Positions 11,059 through 24,284 of a stretch of 64,000 bases of DNA are shown here, one piece after another. The notes under the pieces were generated by a model that was given only the letters and a program-made list of their open reading frames with translations, was not told where the DNA came from and did not search any database. Every line of letters starts with the position of its first letter. The stretch's first letter is position 1. The stretch comes from Rhipicephalus microplus. Its lineage: Eukaryota; Arthropoda; Arachnida; Ixodida; Ixodidae. The position numbers and the translations under genes are program-made. The stretch is taken from the NCBI RefSeq assembly GCF_043290135.1, contig NW_027464588.1, positions 7,167,501 through 7,231,500 on the forward strand. Reading direction: 5' to 3'.

Positions 11059-11870
11059 TCTTTCCTGTACCTTTCTCGCTGTAGATGCATTCTGCCAAGT
11101 GTATTTTTATATTCAAGGGGTTTTGTAACCGTTACACCTTTTTTCTGATATCCGCATGCATCCCGCATTGCTATTTTAGTTTCGTCAGGGTATCTCCTAA
11201 TTATTAGGAACACACGTGCCATGAATAAAGGTGCCAAATTCTACAAGGATTGTTAACGTAGACTTGTTGGTATATGCGAGACATTGAATAAACAACAGTA
11301 CAACGGGATATCTAAAGAAGAAACAATAGCAAGGGCTGACTGACAACAACGAGTCTTACGTGACCGCAACGATATATGAATTCATGGATGAACGAAGAAA
11401 CTATAAAGACCAGCAGATACGTGAAGACAGCATTCACCACTCCAGATAATCATGTTCTTTCTTCAGTAGCGCTACTTATATTACGCTAAATGATCACTCC
11501 TTGCGATCCTTATTCAGAGAATCTATAATCCACTGCAGCGAAACAAAACTTGATTTTGTGTGTCTGCGCTTCATCTCGTGCTTGTGTTTGCTATGCCCGT
11601 TGTTGGGCTGTTCCCGAAGTATAACTTATATGTCCAATACACGACCGACTGCTTGAACTACGTGTGAACTTTAAAAAAAATGGCCCTGTATATACATGTT
11701 GCACAGCAAATGTCATCAAAATACGATGGGCTTGCGTTTGGAGAGAGATTACGAAACGTTTATTCCATGTTCTGCGCCAAAAAATCGGTGAATGGTATTC
11801 CGGAGGGGCTGCGTCAGAGTGCTTTTAGCGTGCAGCGGAGGCGAATGAGCGCATAAAGTCATCTCACGCG

Positions 11871-12112
11871 CCCCGCCGCGGTGGTCTAGCTGGTAAGGTA
11901 CTCGGCTGCTGACCCGCAGGTCGCGGGTTCAAATCCCGGCTGCGGCGGCTGCATTTCTGATGGAGGCGGAAATGTTGTAGGCCCGTGTGCTCAGATTTGG
12001 GTGCACGTTAAAGAACCCCAGGTGGCCGAAATTTCCGGGAGCCCTCCACTACGGCGTCTCTCATAATCATATGCTGGTTTTGGGACGTTAAACCCCACAT
12101 ATCAATCAAAGG
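11871..12112 (+). mobile_element. Ruka-type SINE with target-site duplication
   Basis: A well-preserved, complete copy runs from the tRNA-like head (ccccgccgcggtggtctag, cgcgggttcaaatcccggc) to the tail (gggacgttaaaccccacat, atcaatcaaa). It is flanked by an 11-base near-perfect duplication, catctcacgcg at 11860-11870 and catgtcacgcg at 12113-12123. The duplicated target belongs to the 680-bp element in which the SINE sits. Confidence 0.95.
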
Positions 12113-12390
12113 CATGTCACGCGTGAGACATGAGTGCTACCTGGCAGTTATCTTGGAAAACGAAGCGCATGACTGTCTCGGAGGCGATAAGGTTTAGAAA
12201 GCGAGGCGGTGGGTAGGTGCCACCACCATGTCGTCTTAGCAAAGCCGATATAAGCGTTGCATCGTCAGCGCAGCGTGCAAAGCGCTAAGGTCCTTATAAT
12301 TACTTATGTAGGTCTTTTCTAGTAAATAGGCTCATATACAGAATACTGACGCGTTGTTATGGTGCCTCAGATATGTGCAATAATTGCTCT

Positions 12391-13070
12391 TGTTGATGAT
12401 AGTCTTTCTTGGGGACCTTTGACGCAAAAATTTTGGTCTGTCTGTTTGTACATTTGTCTGTTTGTTCACTCTTAACGGCTTTGGGTACCTGAAACGGCCG
12501 ACCCCATCCGCAGCGCCCACCAGTGTTGCTCAAGGCTGGGCGTTCATGCTTGTGCAACTGTCAATTAAAAAGCAATTATTGCGCAGGTCTGGGGCATCGT
12601 AATAACACGTATAAATCTCCATGTGCATCTGTTACTAGAAAAGGCATACATCAGTAATTTTAAGAACCATAGCACTTATTACGAATGCGCTGACCATGCA
12701 ACGCTTGCACGGAACGAGGAATGTTTCCGACGGTTTGCTAAATTGAGACGGTAGTGGCACCTACCTGTCGCTTTGCGTTTTACACTTTATGATCTCTGAG
12801 ATGGGCGCGCACACCCGTCTCAGACCCACGCGCTTTGTTTTCTAAGAAAACTGCCAGATGGCGCTCATGTCTCACGTGTGACGTACCTTGATGCGTTCGT
12901 TCACCTCCGCTGCATGCTCGAGGTACTCAAACGCAACGCCTCCAGAATATCATTCACCGGTTTTCTTGCGCAGAACTTCAAAAAAAGTTCTCGTTCACTC
13001 TCTCCACACGCAAGACTATCGTCTTTCGACGACATTTGCAGAAACATGCAGATACGGAGCCATTTTTTAA
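12391..13070 (-). mobile_element. Unnamed ~680-bp element, inner inverted copy (E1)
   Basis: A full-length copy in reverse orientation begins at gatgatagtctttcttgggg (its right end) and ends at cggagccattttttaa (its left end). It has the same interior blocks as E0 and the 47.8-kb copy, for example ggcacctacctgtcgc, cgctgaccatgcaacg and cgcaagactatcgtcttt in reverse. The outer copy E0 resumes at attgacaatcacatatg directly after it, so E1 inserted into E0. No clear target-site duplication was found. Confidence 0.7.
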
Positions 13071-13264
13071 ATTGACAATCACATATGTAATAACGCAAAA
13101 TCTTGAGCAATATTTGTGGGCGCTGCAGATTGGGTCGGCGTTTGGGGTATTGTTTGATACTGTTTAAATTATCGTTAGGAACGGACAAGCAGACAAATGT
13201 ACAGAGAGACAGACTAAACTTCTTGCGTGGAAGGTCGCCAAGAAGGACTATCGTCTTTAAAACA

Positions 13265-16200
13265 AACCAATCTGTTATATTGTAGCTTCTAGACGGATCT
13301 CTGATCCCACTCCACTGCGAGGACACTTGCGTCACTAGCGTTGTCGTCTATGATAACTTGAACGACTCAAAACTTGTCTTCATTTGTTATTTTCGTTTAT
13401 GCCAAATTTGAAGCACTTTTTGTTACAATTAAGTGCATTTTATTGTTCCCACACTGGGTACCTGCTGCGACACTTTTGCTATCAGTTTGCTCTGATTCAT
13501 GCGTTTTTTTTCCGTGCGGTAGGGGTGGGAACGAAATTTCTTAGAGTCTTATTTAATTAGTCATGAACATTGCAAAATGTATTTTTGAGGGGCTTCAGAA
13601 CAAGTTTCATAGTTTCCAAGCTTTCCCGTAAACTTCCATGCGGCATCTATTGTAAATACAGAAATCTTTCAAAACACTGTTAATTGTAGAAAAATATAAT
13701 GCAGCGCTAAAAGTGTCGTAATACTACGAAACTTTGAAAATTTCGAAATGGGGATATCGTTCCCTATGGGCATTTGGCATAGGCATACCTGTAATAAAAT
13801 TGATAAACGCACGACTCAGAGATAAAAATTGCACATTGAACAGACTTCGACGTGTTATCACTCAGTTAAGTTGAGGAGCAACAGCATTCTTCAATGATAG
13901 CTGCTGCCACAAAAGTATGCGGTACAGGCCAAGCTATATTTAGTGAACCGAACATTTTTTTCAGTGAGCTGGAAAGGGATTCTACTTACTCCCGCTAAAT
14001 TAATTCCAAAGTTGTAAAAGGAGTGAAATCCTTGCAATGCAGTTGTATTGTATTTGCTGCATCACCATTGGAGCGAGTAATTACGAAAAATGGTTTGTCT
14101 TCGTCATCAACTTCTGTACTGTCAGAAAAGCTGTTTGTGTCATACAGTAATCAATAGTACAAATTCAAGGCTTCTTGAACTCAAGTGCGTTTCCATCCAG
14201 AGAAAGGGATAAACGTACTCTTCGTGACATTGCGCGCTAAAAGTGAAATAGCAGCAAGTACAATCATTCACGAGTTATTACAACTGGTGAAAACGGGCGT
14301 GACAAAATTTCACGCAGAGAAAAAAAGTGCCGGTGGTGTCGATGGGAATAGTGGTGCCAGATAGCTGGTTATGACGGAATTGCTCAAATTTTTTCTAGAT
14401 GATTCCCAAGTAGTAAACCGGAAATTGCAACCCTCTCAGGGTCGATGAAGGAGAAGTCCTGGAGATAGAGGCATTGATACTTACTGGCAAATATCTTTCC
14501 CATACGACCATTTATGGGTTATATGTAGCGACCATGCAATAAAATGCTCACAGTTTAACTGCAAACTTAGTTAAATGGCATTAAAGTTTGTCGAAAGTGT
14601 TAGGGGCAATGCGTAAAATTTTCGAATGAGCATCCAGCTTTTTGCACATTTAAGTGCTTACTTGCGACAAACGTGCAATAGCTGTGTAACCTAGAAAGAT
14701 GCAATACGTGTCGGAGGTGTCAATCAAACTTAAGGGCATTTAAATAAAGCCATATGAGAGAAATAACATCATATATGGTGCCCTAAGTGCACCCATACGT
14801 GTCACACAGCGAATAGCGCATGCCACAGTCCCGAAAAAACACACGCAACAAATAAGAAACGAGAAAGAAGAGGAAAGTCTATTGTGCAGAGGGAGATAGC
14901 GGCTTCGCACGTAACTTAGCATACGGAAGGCAACCTTCCTTTTACACAGAAGGAAACACGCAAAGAGATTGGAGGCGCGTTTTCGGCTGAAGAAAGGCTT
15001 GTCCTCTCTACACGAATAGGAGCCCACCGATTCGAGGTCACACGCTGAAATGCAGTCATCTTTCGGGCTACACTATAAGCCCCATGTGCTCGCGCACCCA
15101 TGGCAATAACGCGGACAATGAAAGTTCTTTCCGGCAGCCGAAGTTGCCGCGCTCAGAATGAAAATGTGTTTTTCTATAGCGATCATTGTGCCCGGCAACG
15201 GGGCCACGACCGAAGAGTCTCCGTGTGTGCTGATGTCATATACCACCACGCCCCGAGCACAGGGCTCCTAAGCATCGGATGCATTTATACGTGTTTCTCT
15301 GTCAGCCATAAAGGCAGTGCGATGAAGCAAGGAGCGCTAGGCCTCCTCAGGGAACAAGTGTACTGCTTTGTCCAGAAATCAGGGAAAGAAAACTTTGCAG
15401 GGCATTGTTTAAGAAACGAGTAGTCTCCGTAAAGTACGTAAGCTGTGCTCCCGTTCCGCTTTCATCTCAATCTTTTTTATCCTACTGCGTAAACTCAATT
15501 GCTTAGGTGGGTTCCTAATTTGAGGCTGCTGTTGCGCATTAGCGTCGGGTGAAAGACAAGCCCAAACTAATAGAAGGTATTGCCTTATGATGGTTTTAAT
15601 GTTCCGTGAAGTTTCGGTGGTGGTGGTGATGATGGAACTGACAGTGCTGGCAACAAGTTTGCTGAGAACCCCAGCAAATTAGTGGTCGGGGCCTAAGGAA
15701 ACCTTCGAAAAATCGGGAGGATCTGTTTCCTGGCTGCCTAATGGGCTTGCTGCTATGGTCGTCGCACGAGGACATCTTAACATGATCGTATTATGGCTCA
15801 TACCCAAGTTGCTTTGCGTGGTGTCCTGTTTTGGATTATGCATTGATCGTCAGTCACAATGTTATAAAGAAAGCTATTATAAATGCTAGGTAGAACTGTC
15901 TTGCCTTGTTTCACGCAGGACACTTGGGCGCAACAATAAACTTTCAAGTAAAAAAATGTTGTGTCTGGTTTCATTCCTTTTTGCAATAAGCTGCTTGCTA
16001 CAAATGCAGTAGAGCGATGATGTTGGAAAGCCAAAAAGCCGCAGTAGCTCACGCAGGGGTGCTACCATAGTAAGAAAGCAATAACTCTCCAGGTGCGGCA
16101 TGTACCTATCGGCACTTTTATTTATTGTATAGGAGTTTTGTCCCATTGTTATCCCTCAGCTGTGGCTCTCAGCGCTTCTATATAGCGATGAAGCAGTTGC

Positions 16201-16385
16201 ACAGATAACCATGGAAATCAAGAAGGCTCACAAGACAGCGACCAGCAAGGAAGGTTAACAAAGAAAAAGGGCAGATCCCACGTACAGTGGGAATCGATGA
16301 TATGCGAAGCGCGAATGAGAAATGTTGATATGTTACTTTAAAATCAACACAAATTAAAAAGTGGAGGTAAACGAAGACGCACATG
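13265..16385. other. Intergenic stretch, nothing recognised
   Basis: Mostly AT-rich sequence. Short open frames at 14740-15101 (minus) and 15100-15423 (plus) have no domain and no codon pattern that sets them apart. No known repeat was recognised. Confidence 0.4.
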
Positions 16386-16389
16386 GGTT

Positions 16390-17642
16390 CCGTGTCACGA
16401 TTATCATGTTTGGATGTGTCGTTTACCTTCGTCATCTATTTACGTCACGTGATAACCAATTTAGTGTATGTGGAGCTTGCGAAATTGCCGCGAGCACGCT
16501 ATGAGAGCGGTATTTTGTCATGTTCTTGCATGATGTGCGTGTCAGGATTATCTTGTTTGCACTAGTCATATATTTCGTCATCTATTGACGTCATGTAAAA
16601 ACAAATTTGGTACATGTGAAGCTAGCAAAACGGCCGCGAGTGCATCATGAAGGGCCCATTATACTCTAGTGTAGCGTTGACGCACGCGCACGCGGGGCGT
16701 AGCGACGCTACGTTAGCGAAACGCGAGCACTAGGCGCGACTAGCGTCCGTCGGTGCGGCCGGACGGCAACCGGCGCGAAATGCGACATGCTGCATTTCAC
16801 GCCGATGCGTTACCTACACAATACTGCGTCTTCCTTTTTTCGTGACGGAGGGACACCGGGCGTGCTGACACGCACATGCATCAAAGCAACGCAGCGAGGC
16901 GCGCACCTGCGAATATATGGCAGGACCAGCACCTGCTGCAGCCACGCAGTCGTGACGCGACGAAATGAACGCCGGCGAGCAAGCGCACCGCGTCACGTCG
17001 AAATGTAGTGGCGCATTGACTGTGGCATATGTTCTCACATGACACGCATGTTATGATTATCATGTTTGCGCCAGTCAAATACCTTCATCAAGCATTGGCG
17101 TCACGTAATATTAAATATGGCTATGTAAAGCTAGCGATACGGCCGCAGGCGCATCATGAGCGTAGCATGTAGTCATGTTGTTACATGACACGAATCTCAA
17201 GTTTAGCACGTTTGCAACAGTCACATACCATTCGTCATCGATTTACGTACCGTAATACCAAACTTGACATAAGTGACGCTTGCAAAACGCCCGCGAGCGT
17301 ATCATGAGCTTGGCATGAAGTCATGTTGTTACATGACACGCATGTCATTATATTTATGTTGGGATCTGTGGCTATGTGTTCGCCATGCAATCATGTCTTA
17401 CCATACCAGTTTTGCAACATGCCATGTGAACGAAACCACTGCAAGTGCTGCAGGACCATGAAATTTAAATCATTACATTCATGAAATCTATATTGTTATT
17501 TTCAAGTTATAACTGATTTTCAAGTTATAACTAGTCAAATATGTTCTTCATACTGTCATGTTATGCCATACCAAGTGGTATCGATATCATTATGGAAACG
17601 GCCAGGAGAGCTAAAAGTCATAGGCGGCTAGATAGATAGATA
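16390..17642 (+). mobile_element. Repeat element with ~147-bp internal tandem units, copy 1
   Basis: Homologous segments recur near 16404, 16551, 17057, 17204 and 17346, each with a variant of tatcatgtttgcaccagtc, attgacgtcacgtaat and aagctagcaaaacggccgc. Adjacent units are about 147, 147 and 142 bases apart. A CpG-rich block at about 16660-17035 separates the first two units from the last three. The element ends in a short gatagata tract at 17629-17642. No protein is encoded. The same layout recurs inverted at 25585-26735, so this is one dispersed element and not a local satellite. Confidence 0.65.
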
Positions 17643-17644
17643 TG

Positions 17645-20600
17645 CGCAAGGTCGCCGAAGTTCGCTAAAAAATGCTGCGCATTTTAAAGAAAATATCAGG
17701 AGCATGGCGAAAGCTGGAAATAGTGCAGATAGTGTCTACTCCCATCTTTTCTTATGTCTATGCGTGGTCTTTTCCTGGTCATGAAAAGCCCCCAAAGCTT
17801 CCTTCGAATGAAAGAAAAGTGTAGAGCACTAAATCTAGTGTGGCCGTCAGAGCTACGGACCTTGCAGTATCCAAACCTCAGATAGACAAAGAAATGGAAG
17901 GTTTAGCGAACAAAAAAAAATTCTGCCATCGTAGTACCCACCCAGAGTTCCCAGATGAACCAACCAGCACATGACTAAGTGACCGTGGAAAGTTTCACTG
18001 GTGCGTTTTCGGTACACATTTGCCGCGAGGATCGCCGTAGAGAGGCCAGCACTGCGATCTTTTCGACGTCACTGTTAGGATAATAGTTGTTAAATACGGC
18101 AGCTTTGCTTTCGCGACACCACCTGAATCGTTCCCTATGGCTGCACCGATTCTTAGTCGTTCTTTTGCGATGCAAATTAGACATGAGAGGGCTACCGGGG
18201 CCACCGATTCACAGTTTGCTTGCCCGTATTATCGGGTCTTAACGCTTCTTTATGTACTGAGCTTCAAAACAAAGGGAAGCACGCACGGTGTCCACAGCAA
18301 AAGCATAGAAAATGCGGTGTTCTTGCAGACAAAGTCAACCAGGCATCCCATGAGTGACGTCATCCCGTGGGTTGCGCAACGGTATGTCATCGAGTCCAAT
18401 ATTGTGGAAATTTAAATTGTTAAACATAGACTGCGCTCGTCTCAGAATGTTTAATCTTCCAGTAGTTGCTAAAGTGGACAACTTATTCAATGTTTGTTTG
18501 TTAAACGATACAATAAAGAGTGTATAATTTCAGAAGAAATCTGGACGTTTCATGAAGCCTCCTATTTTGCAAAAAGCCTGATGTTATGCTTTAAAGGGGA
18601 AATCCGCATTCTCGGCCTTACTGAGAAAAGGCCGCTTTCAAATAACAGTTTTTCAGCCGTTAGGCTGGCTGAATTTGCCAAGTACTCGTCAATAATTTTT
18701 GTATGCAATCAATGATGAGTCAAAACAGAAACTCTGATAGGGAGTGGCTCCTGTCTTCATGGTCAGTATCGAATGACGTCACTAAATCAGATATCCACCC
18801 CCACAGCTGGCCAGAGTGTAAAGATAGCTCACGTACCTTCTCTGACGTGAGGAAAGCAATTGAGCGATGTGATCCGACGCAAATTCAACCTGTGCCAGCT
18901 CGTCTGAGCATACCAGTGCTAAGTTCAGCGATGATTTCAGCTACTATTTGAGTGCGATAGCATCGTCTTTTGATTTCAAATCACCGGCGCGTGAAGTATC
19001 TCACCTGCCCCACATCGCTATCCTCGTTGCCTTATATTCGGGCGATTGCAACGATGACTACCTCGCTGTAGGCAGTTGATAAAGCTGAACTGCACTCGCT
19101 TTGTCGTCCTCTTGTAAAAGAAAGCGTGCGCTGCATCCGTCTACTGGGAAAGGCCGGCTTTTGAAAAAAATCAGGCACTTACATTGTATGCATACGCAGT
19201 GTGATCTTCGGTTACAGATCATTGCAGAGTTGGCTACCAATTTTCTAAATTGGTTTTCTGGAAGAATCAGTTAAAATAGTATAAGTTGGTGCATATTCTC
19301 AAGGTACCCACAAGAACACATGTTCAAAGCTTTTTTAAAGTCAATAAATATAAAAAAGTTTTAGAGATGCATTAGTGCACTTTTTTGTGATGCTTTGTTA
19401 TCGGCTGGCTACAATTGGCTGCGTCTAACATAGGGCATACTACTCGATTCATTCTTACTAATTCGTTCATTTGCCAGCAAGGGTACATGATCATTTTGGG
19501 TATAATGCAAAGGTGAATTTTCCAGTTACCAATAAACTCTCGCTGCACGACACGAGCTACATGATACAAGAGGGAAACGAAAAGTAATGTTCTACATCTG
19601 GCCCTATGGCTACAAGTGGCACCAGCTAGCACTCCTAATTACACGTAGAAGTTCACCCATTTCTTTTGATGTATACGCATTTGTATATTTCAGTTGAACA
19701 CTATCACGATATTGCCTATTCTTTCCTTGACTTAATATTTGTTAACTTTGCTGGAGAACCTTGCCGAGCTCTTCTTATGTTCCGCCTATCAAAAGAGCGC
19801 ACCCCTCTATTCATTCGTCTTCATATAAGAAAAGAAAATTGGTAAGGACATGACTCAGCACTCCTTGGTATGTTCCTACGAATTCGCACTTTCATGCACG
19901 TGACACTCATTTATTATTGGCTATCATAAATAATGGCGGTCAGAAAAGCACCTGCAAACATAATTTGTACTATATGTGTTCGATACGACCAAAACAATCT
20001 GGGTTCAGATAATTCTGCAAGCCTTGAAGTTGCGGTGCTGACTATAGCCAAAACAGATGTGATACCAAGTTCTAGCAGTGCATAAAAGGTGTGTTTAAAA
20101 TTCTAAGCACACAGTGCCAAATTTTTTTGTGGTACCTCTTGCGAAAGTTGACCTGCATATAGGAAAATTCATTCTGCTATAACAACAGTATTAACCCTAG
20201 TCGCAGTGAAAGATGAACTAGACTTTCTAAATAATAATTACATGTTTATTTTCTAGATGTATGTCAACGTAGCGATTTGTTTTGCCGTCTTCTCAGCAAT
20301 GTGCGTTCCACTAGCTACATCAATAATAAACACGTGTGACGGTCCAAGTCGACACACTTTTTTTCTAAATAACCTACAATAGCTCCGGGAAGCAGCGCAA
20401 TTTCATGCAGCACTTACAAAAATATGGCCCATCATTTCAGTCTTTGCAACTCATACATGCCTCCCACCGCACCGGCTGCTACAAGAACCAGCGTTCCCGA
20501 TCAGGAACAATGACAGGCTTTTTCGTATTCTGGAAGAAAACCCAAGCCTTATGGAGATGTTTTGTTTTACTTCATCAAAAACTTTGCAATGCAGTCTGGC

Positions 20601-21790
20601 GAGCGTGGATCATTTTAAAAGCAGTGACGACGACATCACCACTCGTGTAGGAAACGGTTTGACCAGATCAAAGTAGAAGTTTGAGATGTTCCAGTGCGAC
20701 AGGTTTCCCGGGAAGCGTACGCCCTGCCAATGAAGAATGAGCGTGAAGTATGTTTGCGATGTAAACAGCGCAGACGGCAGCTTCGTCGACTGTGCTGTTC
20801 TCTATATAATGCAGCACTTACTTCTTACGTGCGATAGATCAATCACGGAATGCGTAAGTATGACTCGAAGAAGCGAATGTGTCGTGCGTGATTCAGGAGG
20901 CAAGTGCTCGACACTTTACGATAATTTTATAAATTTTGAGGAATCTGCATGCTTCTGGCACTTATCCTGAGTTATCGGCAGGTGGGTAGGATGTCTTACC
21001 CGTTTGCATGTACGCCTGTATGTGCGTGTATTCATCTGTGTATGCATATATATGAACGCTGAAAATACTTGGAGGGACCGATTTCAGCGGCCTTCACCAC
21101 GCCAAAATATGCCCGTCAACCCTCAATTCTTGCGATACACCTTTGACGTGGTTGGTGAATAATGTTCGCGTCTTTCAATAGTGTGAAGTGTCGAGCCAGT
21201 TCGTGTATGTTTAAGGCTGCAAGAGGGGGATTACTTCAGTACAAAGCCACAGAAAAAGAACAACAAAAAAGGTGGGCAATCGGCGTCGCATCATCTCCGA
21301 AAGTTCGATCTTCAATATCACTCTTCGTCGCGCTCTTTCTGTATATCCATGCTTGCCTTGGGGAAAATTGTTCAAATATAAATTTAAAAAGGCTACCTTA
21401 AAAGTTTCTGAGTTTATATTACGTCAAGATTGACGACGCTCCTGTTGTATATGGAAATTTATGCCGCCAACAGAGCACTCAAAAGTCCTTCATGAAATAG
21501 GAGCTACAGGAAACAGTACACCCATAACTAAAGTTGAGTGAATGACACCTATTATTAGAATAAACTGAGAATAATATGCTTTTGACGCACGTCGTACTGG
21601 AGAGAAACTAGAGGGCTAAAGTTTGACTACGTGATGCGTTTTATTTCTATGCACGTCGCACAATACTTGGGCCGCAAGCATTTACTTCTCTACTGAAATG
21701 CGAACGCCACGGCGCGATGAAGTCCGCGATTTTCACGTCAGCCGCCGAGTAGAACAACCGCTGTCCACTGATCTGAACAGGTTAAGAAAA
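17645..21790. other. Intergenic stretch, nothing recognised
   Basis: No gene, RNA or classifiable repeat was recognised. A segment around 18590-18680 (ctttaaaggggaaatccgc and following) has the look of a dispersed repeat, but no second copy is in the window. Confidence 0.35.
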
Positions 21791-21795
21791 CCTAG

Positions 21796-22035
21796 CCCCG
21801 CTGCGGTGGTCTAGTGGCTAAGGTTTTCGGCTGCTGACCCGCAGGTCGCGGGATTCAATCGCGGCTGCGGTGGCTGCATTTCTGATGGAGGCGGAAATGT
21901 TGTAAGTTCGTTTGCTCAGGTTTGGGTGCACGTAATAACCTCAGGTAGTGAAAATTCCCGGAGCCTTTCACTACACCGTATCTAATATTCATATGGGGGC
22001 TTTGAGACGTTTAACCGAACATCTCAAATATCAAT
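21796..22035 (+). mobile_element. Ruka-type SINE, diverged
   Basis: A complete-length copy runs from ccccgctgcggtggtctag to the tail ending in atatcaatta. It has several small deletions in the body, for example gtgcacgtaataacctcagg in place of the usual longer segment. Confidence 0.88.
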
Positions 22036-23850
22036 TAAAATAGCCTATGCAGTTACTCGCAACAATTTAATGTTGCGGGTTTACCGATTATCAGAAAGAT
22101 CTAGATATTTTTCGGCGCACAGTGGTACAATAGCCTGCAAACTTGTAGAGCATTTCGGATGTCTGTAAAAGCCAATGCTTGTGTTAGAGAACCATCTGTA
22201 TATTTCATAGTGAGCGCAAATTTTGCGTGTTTTCTCGTGATATATTTGGCCATTACCACGTGACCAGATTTCTGCTTGCGCTTGTCTGTTTATTGAGTAT
22301 ATATTGGAGGATGACGAAAACTAAAAGTAAATTTTTACCTGTTCTATTTTGTTCTTCTTGTGGCACTGTCTTTGTGCTCACCAGTTTATACCACCAGGTT
22401 CAGAAGAACTTCATGTTGTCCACCGCAAACGCTAGATAATTAGCAGTGGTGCAACTTATAAGCGAGTGAGAAATAAACGGGACAAAAACAACAAACATGA
22501 AGATACATAATAAGGATACTCCGTATCAACTGTTCAGTTTATTACTGGCTTCTTTCCTTCTTTCACATCCTGAAAGTTTTATCTGTCAACGTGCCTACGA
22601 TGAGGGCAGCGGCCTGGGATATCTTCTTGCTGACTCATTACGCGCGTTCACAAAGTCATACCACTGCCCATCGGCCAGCGAAAGAGCGGGCAAACTTCCC
22701 ACAGCGAGATGCCTCGGGGGACAGCAACCGGAAGCGCCCTCGCTTTTCGACCACCACGCAGACAGTGACAAATATGAAGGTGCCGCGTCCGAACACAAAA
22801 TTCCCCGGGTTGCAAGGCGCTCGTCCATAATTTTACTTATGTGCGCCATATCGCGTTCACTGACAGTTTTTTTTTTCTTCGCTACAATATGACCGCAAAA
22901 CGCACTCGCAAGGCCTTCGCAGAAATTTTTTTGTTGTTGTTGTGGCACGTTTTTTGTGCACCCGAGAGAAAATTGTGGGCATAACAAGTCAGACATATCT
23001 AAAGCAAATGATAAGTCGCAAGTTGCTTAGCCTAACAGTTGACCCTTCAGTCAGTTCGTAAACTTCAAGGATTCGCCGCATTGCTCTTGTCAATCTGCGA
23101 AAAAGCGGCACTTTAAAAGGTGTTGCTTCTTCATTGATGCGATGCCCACCACTGAAACCGCCAGCGCCATCATCGGCCTGACGTGCTTGGAGGTATCACG
23201 TAGTTTCAGGGGCCACATGGGCTTCTTACGGAGCGCTGCCATGTATGTCGCAAACGAGTTTTAAGTTCCACCTGCACAGCGGTTTTCCCAAAGCGGAGGT
23301 TTCCTCGCAATGAACGTCATCTAATCCATTGTAATATAAGTAACTGCCTCCGAAGGCGACGAACGTGCTGTTCTGTACAGCTCGGTGCAACAGTGCCGTA
23401 CTTACACGAGGGAGCGCGGTGTCAGTCTGCTCCGGTACCAGGAAAAGAAAAAGCTTGAAGCTTCGGTTGTAAGTGAATGGCGGGCAAGCAGCAATCTGCT
23501 AGGAGTCGTGTGTGCCACAAGCAGTTCCGTGACGAACACTTTTCTGCTGCCTAGGGGTTGCGATGTTCGGCGAGTCGCAGAAAGTGGCAAAGAACATTCG
23601 TCGCACGCGTTTCCCGCTGGCTGTAAAGCAGCTGAGCCACTTGGCGCTGGTTTCCCTTGCTACTCCGCTGTTCGCACGATAAAGGTTCACCAACAGCATC
23701 ATTCCGCTGAGTAATGGTGCTCGTTTCCCGTACACTGGAAGTGGCGCTACCACTAACCATGTGTAATAGCATCTGAGAAACGTCCCGTACAAGCTATTGA
23801 TCGCTCGGTTCGTGTTCAGCCTCCCTGAAGTCTTGGCTTGGGCATTTTGT
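22036..23850. other. Intergenic stretch with an unassigned two-strand open region
   Basis: Both strands are open at about 22500-22990. The minus-strand frame (22996-22595, 133 codons, ending RRYPRPLPSS) and the plus-strand frame (22497-22892) show no domain I know. A further GC-richer segment at 23385-23885 also has overlapping open frames on both strands without recognisable motifs. These may be parts of unclassified repeats. Confidence 0.3.
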
Positions 23851-23854
23851 TTTT

Positions 23855-24280
23855 TAGTGGTGAAGCTCCCTAAGCTGTGGGCCATGCGTCCTCGATGTAT
23901 GTAGTATAGTAGGTAGCCATCTCCCGTTTGGCCCTTGGAATGTCCGCTGGGTGGTGGTACTTGGTGTGTGATGAGAAAATTAGGAAAAAATATGAGATGG
24001 CGTTGGTGTGTTCACTATATCAACTGACTGACGAACGGATAAACGGACGTACGGATGGACATACATACATACATACATACATACATACATACATACATAC
24101 ATACATACATACATACATACATACATACATACATACATACATACATACATACATACATACATACATACATACATACATACATACATACATACATACATAC
24201 ATACATACATACAGACGAACGAACGTGCGGTTGGACGGACGGATGGATGGACGCATGCCTTCATGCAGGTGAAACACAAA
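23855..24280 (+). repeat. Minisatellite-core repeat family, copy with (ATAC)n
   Basis: The left flank (gtggtgaagctcc, ccttggaatgtccgctggg, gagatggcgttggtg) matches the copies at 27.2 and 55.1 kb. In those copies this flank precedes imperfect ggac/gaac-type repeats. Here the core is an ATAC microsatellite, edged by acggacgtacggatggac and gttggacggacggatgg. The right flank typical of the family (ttcgccccac...ttcactccgtgg) is missing. Confidence 0.6.
24061..24213 (+). repeat. (ATAC)n microsatellite
   Basis: About 38 perfect tandem ATAC units, 153 bases. Long Tyr/Ile/His/Thr and Met/Tyr/Val/Cys open frames through it are repeat artefacts. Confidence 0.99.
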
Positions 24281-24284
24281 TATA

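Larger units (their letters stand above)
11671..13262 (+). mobile_element. Unnamed ~680-bp element, interrupted copy (E0)
   Basis: The outer copy of a non-coding element is split into 11671-11870, 12113-12390 and 13071-13262. It aligns block by block with the uninterrupted copy at 47764-48443: aaaatggccc, tgttctgcgc, aaaatcggtgaatggtattc, gtaggtgccaccacc, tcagcgcagcgtg, acttatgtaggtcttttctag and actatcgtctttaa. A Ruka SINE and a second inverted copy of the same element are inserted in it. Without the insertions it is about 670 bases. The sequence gacgatagtctt occurs near both ends in inverted orientation, suggesting a DNA transposon, but no coding capacity is visible and the superfamily is unknown. 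Confidence 0.7.

Noticed and set aside
10762..11237. Open frames of His/Thr or Cys/Val repeats
   Set aside because: They are created by the imperfect (CA)n tract and occur in several frames at once.
16390..17642. CRISPR array
   Set aside because: Regularly spaced repeats exist, but units are long, diverged and without unique spacers, and the genome is eukaryotic.
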